The translations under genes were made by a program, and so were the position numbers. Positions 62,576-64,000 of a stretch of 64,000 bases of DNA are shown here, piece after piece; positions within the stretch are counted from its first letter, which is position 1; each line of letters begins with the position of its first letter. This DNA comes from Pomphorhynchus laevis (Eukaryota; Acanthocephala; Palaeacanthocephala; Echinorhynchida; Pomphorhynchidae): NCBI GenBank assembly GCA_012934845.2, contig WNNJ02001755.1:29876-93875 (forward strand), written 5' to 3'. The notes under the pieces were generated by a model that ran no database searches, was not told where the DNA came from, and saw nothing but the letters and a program-made list of their open reading frames with translations.

Positions 62576-62815
62576 GTAAACCATATGTAAATATAAATTG
62601 TGTTACAAACGAATAAACTTAATATTTATTATTTTTTATAAAAATTAAATAACTTTATTTTAAAAATTAATAACTTAATTTTTTCGGAAATTAAAAATAA
62701 TTATTATAATAAATAAATCCGAATATGATGATAATGATATCATATGATTTGTAAGAATAATATATCATAATATATATCATCTGAGATGATGTTACATATT
62801 TTGCTGTTGTTGCAG

Positions 62816-62906
62816 TTCAGAACAACTCAAACCTTTCTATCTACAAAAGCCTAATCAAGGCATTTCTTACTCCAAGCGCAACCGCCACTATTTACAAATA
62901 CCAAAG
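62816..62906 (+). CDS. Possible next exon of the channel-like gene
   Basis: Very good splice signals: ttttgctgttgttgcag ends at 62815 and AAG, gtattt starts at 62907. Two frames are open across 91 bases. The frame matching donor 62576 reads QNNSNLSIYKSLIKAFLTPS. No homology recognised; the tails of such channels are poorly conserved here. Confidence 0.35.
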
Positions 62907-64000
62907 GTATTTTTACCTTTTATATTTTTATAATATATTATATATAATATTAAATATTTTTAATATGATACTATTAAGCATATCGATAAAATTATGTTTT
63001 CTTAAAAAAATTAAAAATAATAAAATATTATTCTTAAAGATGGCAACAATAGCTGCTAAAATGTTATAAATTTTATTTTTATTTACAAATATAGTATATT
63101 TTAATTTTTATATTTAAAAATATAATAAATTATATTATTTTTTATTAATTTTACAAATTTTTATAATTTGGAAAGAAAATCAATGTTTTCCTAAGATTGC
63201 AACAATATCTGCTGAAATGTTGTAAAACTAATAATTATACAAATAAATATGTTTTGCTTAAAATAAAAACGTCATATTTAATAATAAATCAGATACTTTT
63301 AATTATGGCTTTAATACACAACTTTATAAAAGCTCAGTTGAAGAAAAATTGTTTATTTTTATAAAAATATAAAAATATTAATATATAAATATTAATATAA
63401 AATATTATATATTTTATTTTTTATTAATTTTACAATAATTTCATTATTAAAAACTTGAAACAATTCGCAAACTTAATTATTTAAGTTTTCGAACTTATAT
63501 AAGGTTAAGCTTAGGTTCTCTGCAGCTGCTAGAGTATAAGAATAAAACTAGTTAAATAATATTAACTGCTAGTTGGATAATAAGCATGGAATGTAAAATA
63601 ATAAAATCATTGAGTTTTGCTTTTTTTGAAATTTAATTCTTGAATTTTAAAATAATATTTAGTTCATTATATCCTTATTTTATTTTATAAACATGGTAAA
63701 ATGCTGTTTATAAATAGCACTGGATCACATTTAATCCTCGATATGGCATTAATGTCTTGTAAATCCCACGGTAGGCTAATTAAATGTTAATTAGCCTACC
63801 TGATCACGGGCTAGAAAACCGGAATGTCCGTATTATAACTACGTTAAAAATATAAACTTTTATAGAGTGTATTATATTAGTTCGTAAAATTAACTATGGT
63901 ATAGGACATATAACTGAGTATTAATGTAAAGGATATTAACTATTATACGAATAATGTTCATATGCAAGTTCATATGCAAGTTTGGACTGAATCCCAAAAT
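62907..64000. other. Anonymous AT-rich DNA to the window end
   Basis: Low-complexity sequence; probably intron of the channel-like gene if that model holds. A short inverted repeat (gtaggctaatta, ttaattagcctac) at about 63771-63799 is the only structure noted. Confidence 0.4.

Overview
This looks like nuclear DNA of a small, AT-rich invertebrate, most likely an arthropod or a close ecdysozoan. Spliced genes with short coding exons are sparse and sit among decaying transposable elements: LINEs of several lineages, two Penelope-like families, a Tc1/mariner element and one Ty3/gypsy fossil. No bacterial operons, rRNA, tRNA or CRISPR arrays were seen. The species cannot be named from the sequence alone.

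Layout. 1-7.3 kb: a fold-back repeat, a possible orphan coding exon (1226-1405), a minus-strand LINE tail, an RT fragment with a triplicated 132-bp block, and a nearly complete LINE with two ORFs (3.1-7.3 kb). 7.3-13.1 kb: mostly anonymous AT-rich DNA with a 99-bp satellite (9.8-10.6 kb). 13.18-22.23 kb: a three-exon homeobox gene of the TLX/C15 (Hox11) class. I assembled it from an EH1-motif exon, a homeodomain exon and a short last exon whose splice phases match. Its introns hold Penelope-like fragments and a 1,292-bp mariner. 22.3-31.7 kb: minisatellites, anonymous DNA, a LINE endonuclease remnant and a Ty3/gypsy fossil with 94-bp LTRs. 31.7-43.3 kb: a LINE cluster, including two same-family copies lying head to head. 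43.4-48.5 kb: stacked Penelope-like terminal modules, a Penelope-like body and another LINE remnant. 49.6-50.3 kb: an intact macro-domain (MACROD-type) gene. 52.56-53.17 kb: a minus-strand orphan coding exon. 53.5-61.7 kb: tandem repeats, a TIR element carrying a LINE tail, a decayed small gene, an 83-bp satellite and two LINE fragments. 62.47 kb: an exon that looks like the IQ-region exon of a voltage-gated calcium channel alpha-1 subunit, with a possible next exon at 62.8 kb.

The host genes do not form a visible pathway: a developmental transcription factor, an ADP-ribose hydrolase and an ion channel are neighbours only. The strongest host result is the compact TLX/C15 gene, with a predicted protein of 167 residues. 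The strongest element results are an inverted Penelope-like copy whose two halves share exactly 100 bp, recurring hairpin-plus-GAAACG motifs resembling hammerhead-ribozyme cores, and stacked Penelope-like terminal modules. All gene models are read by eye and lack transcript support.
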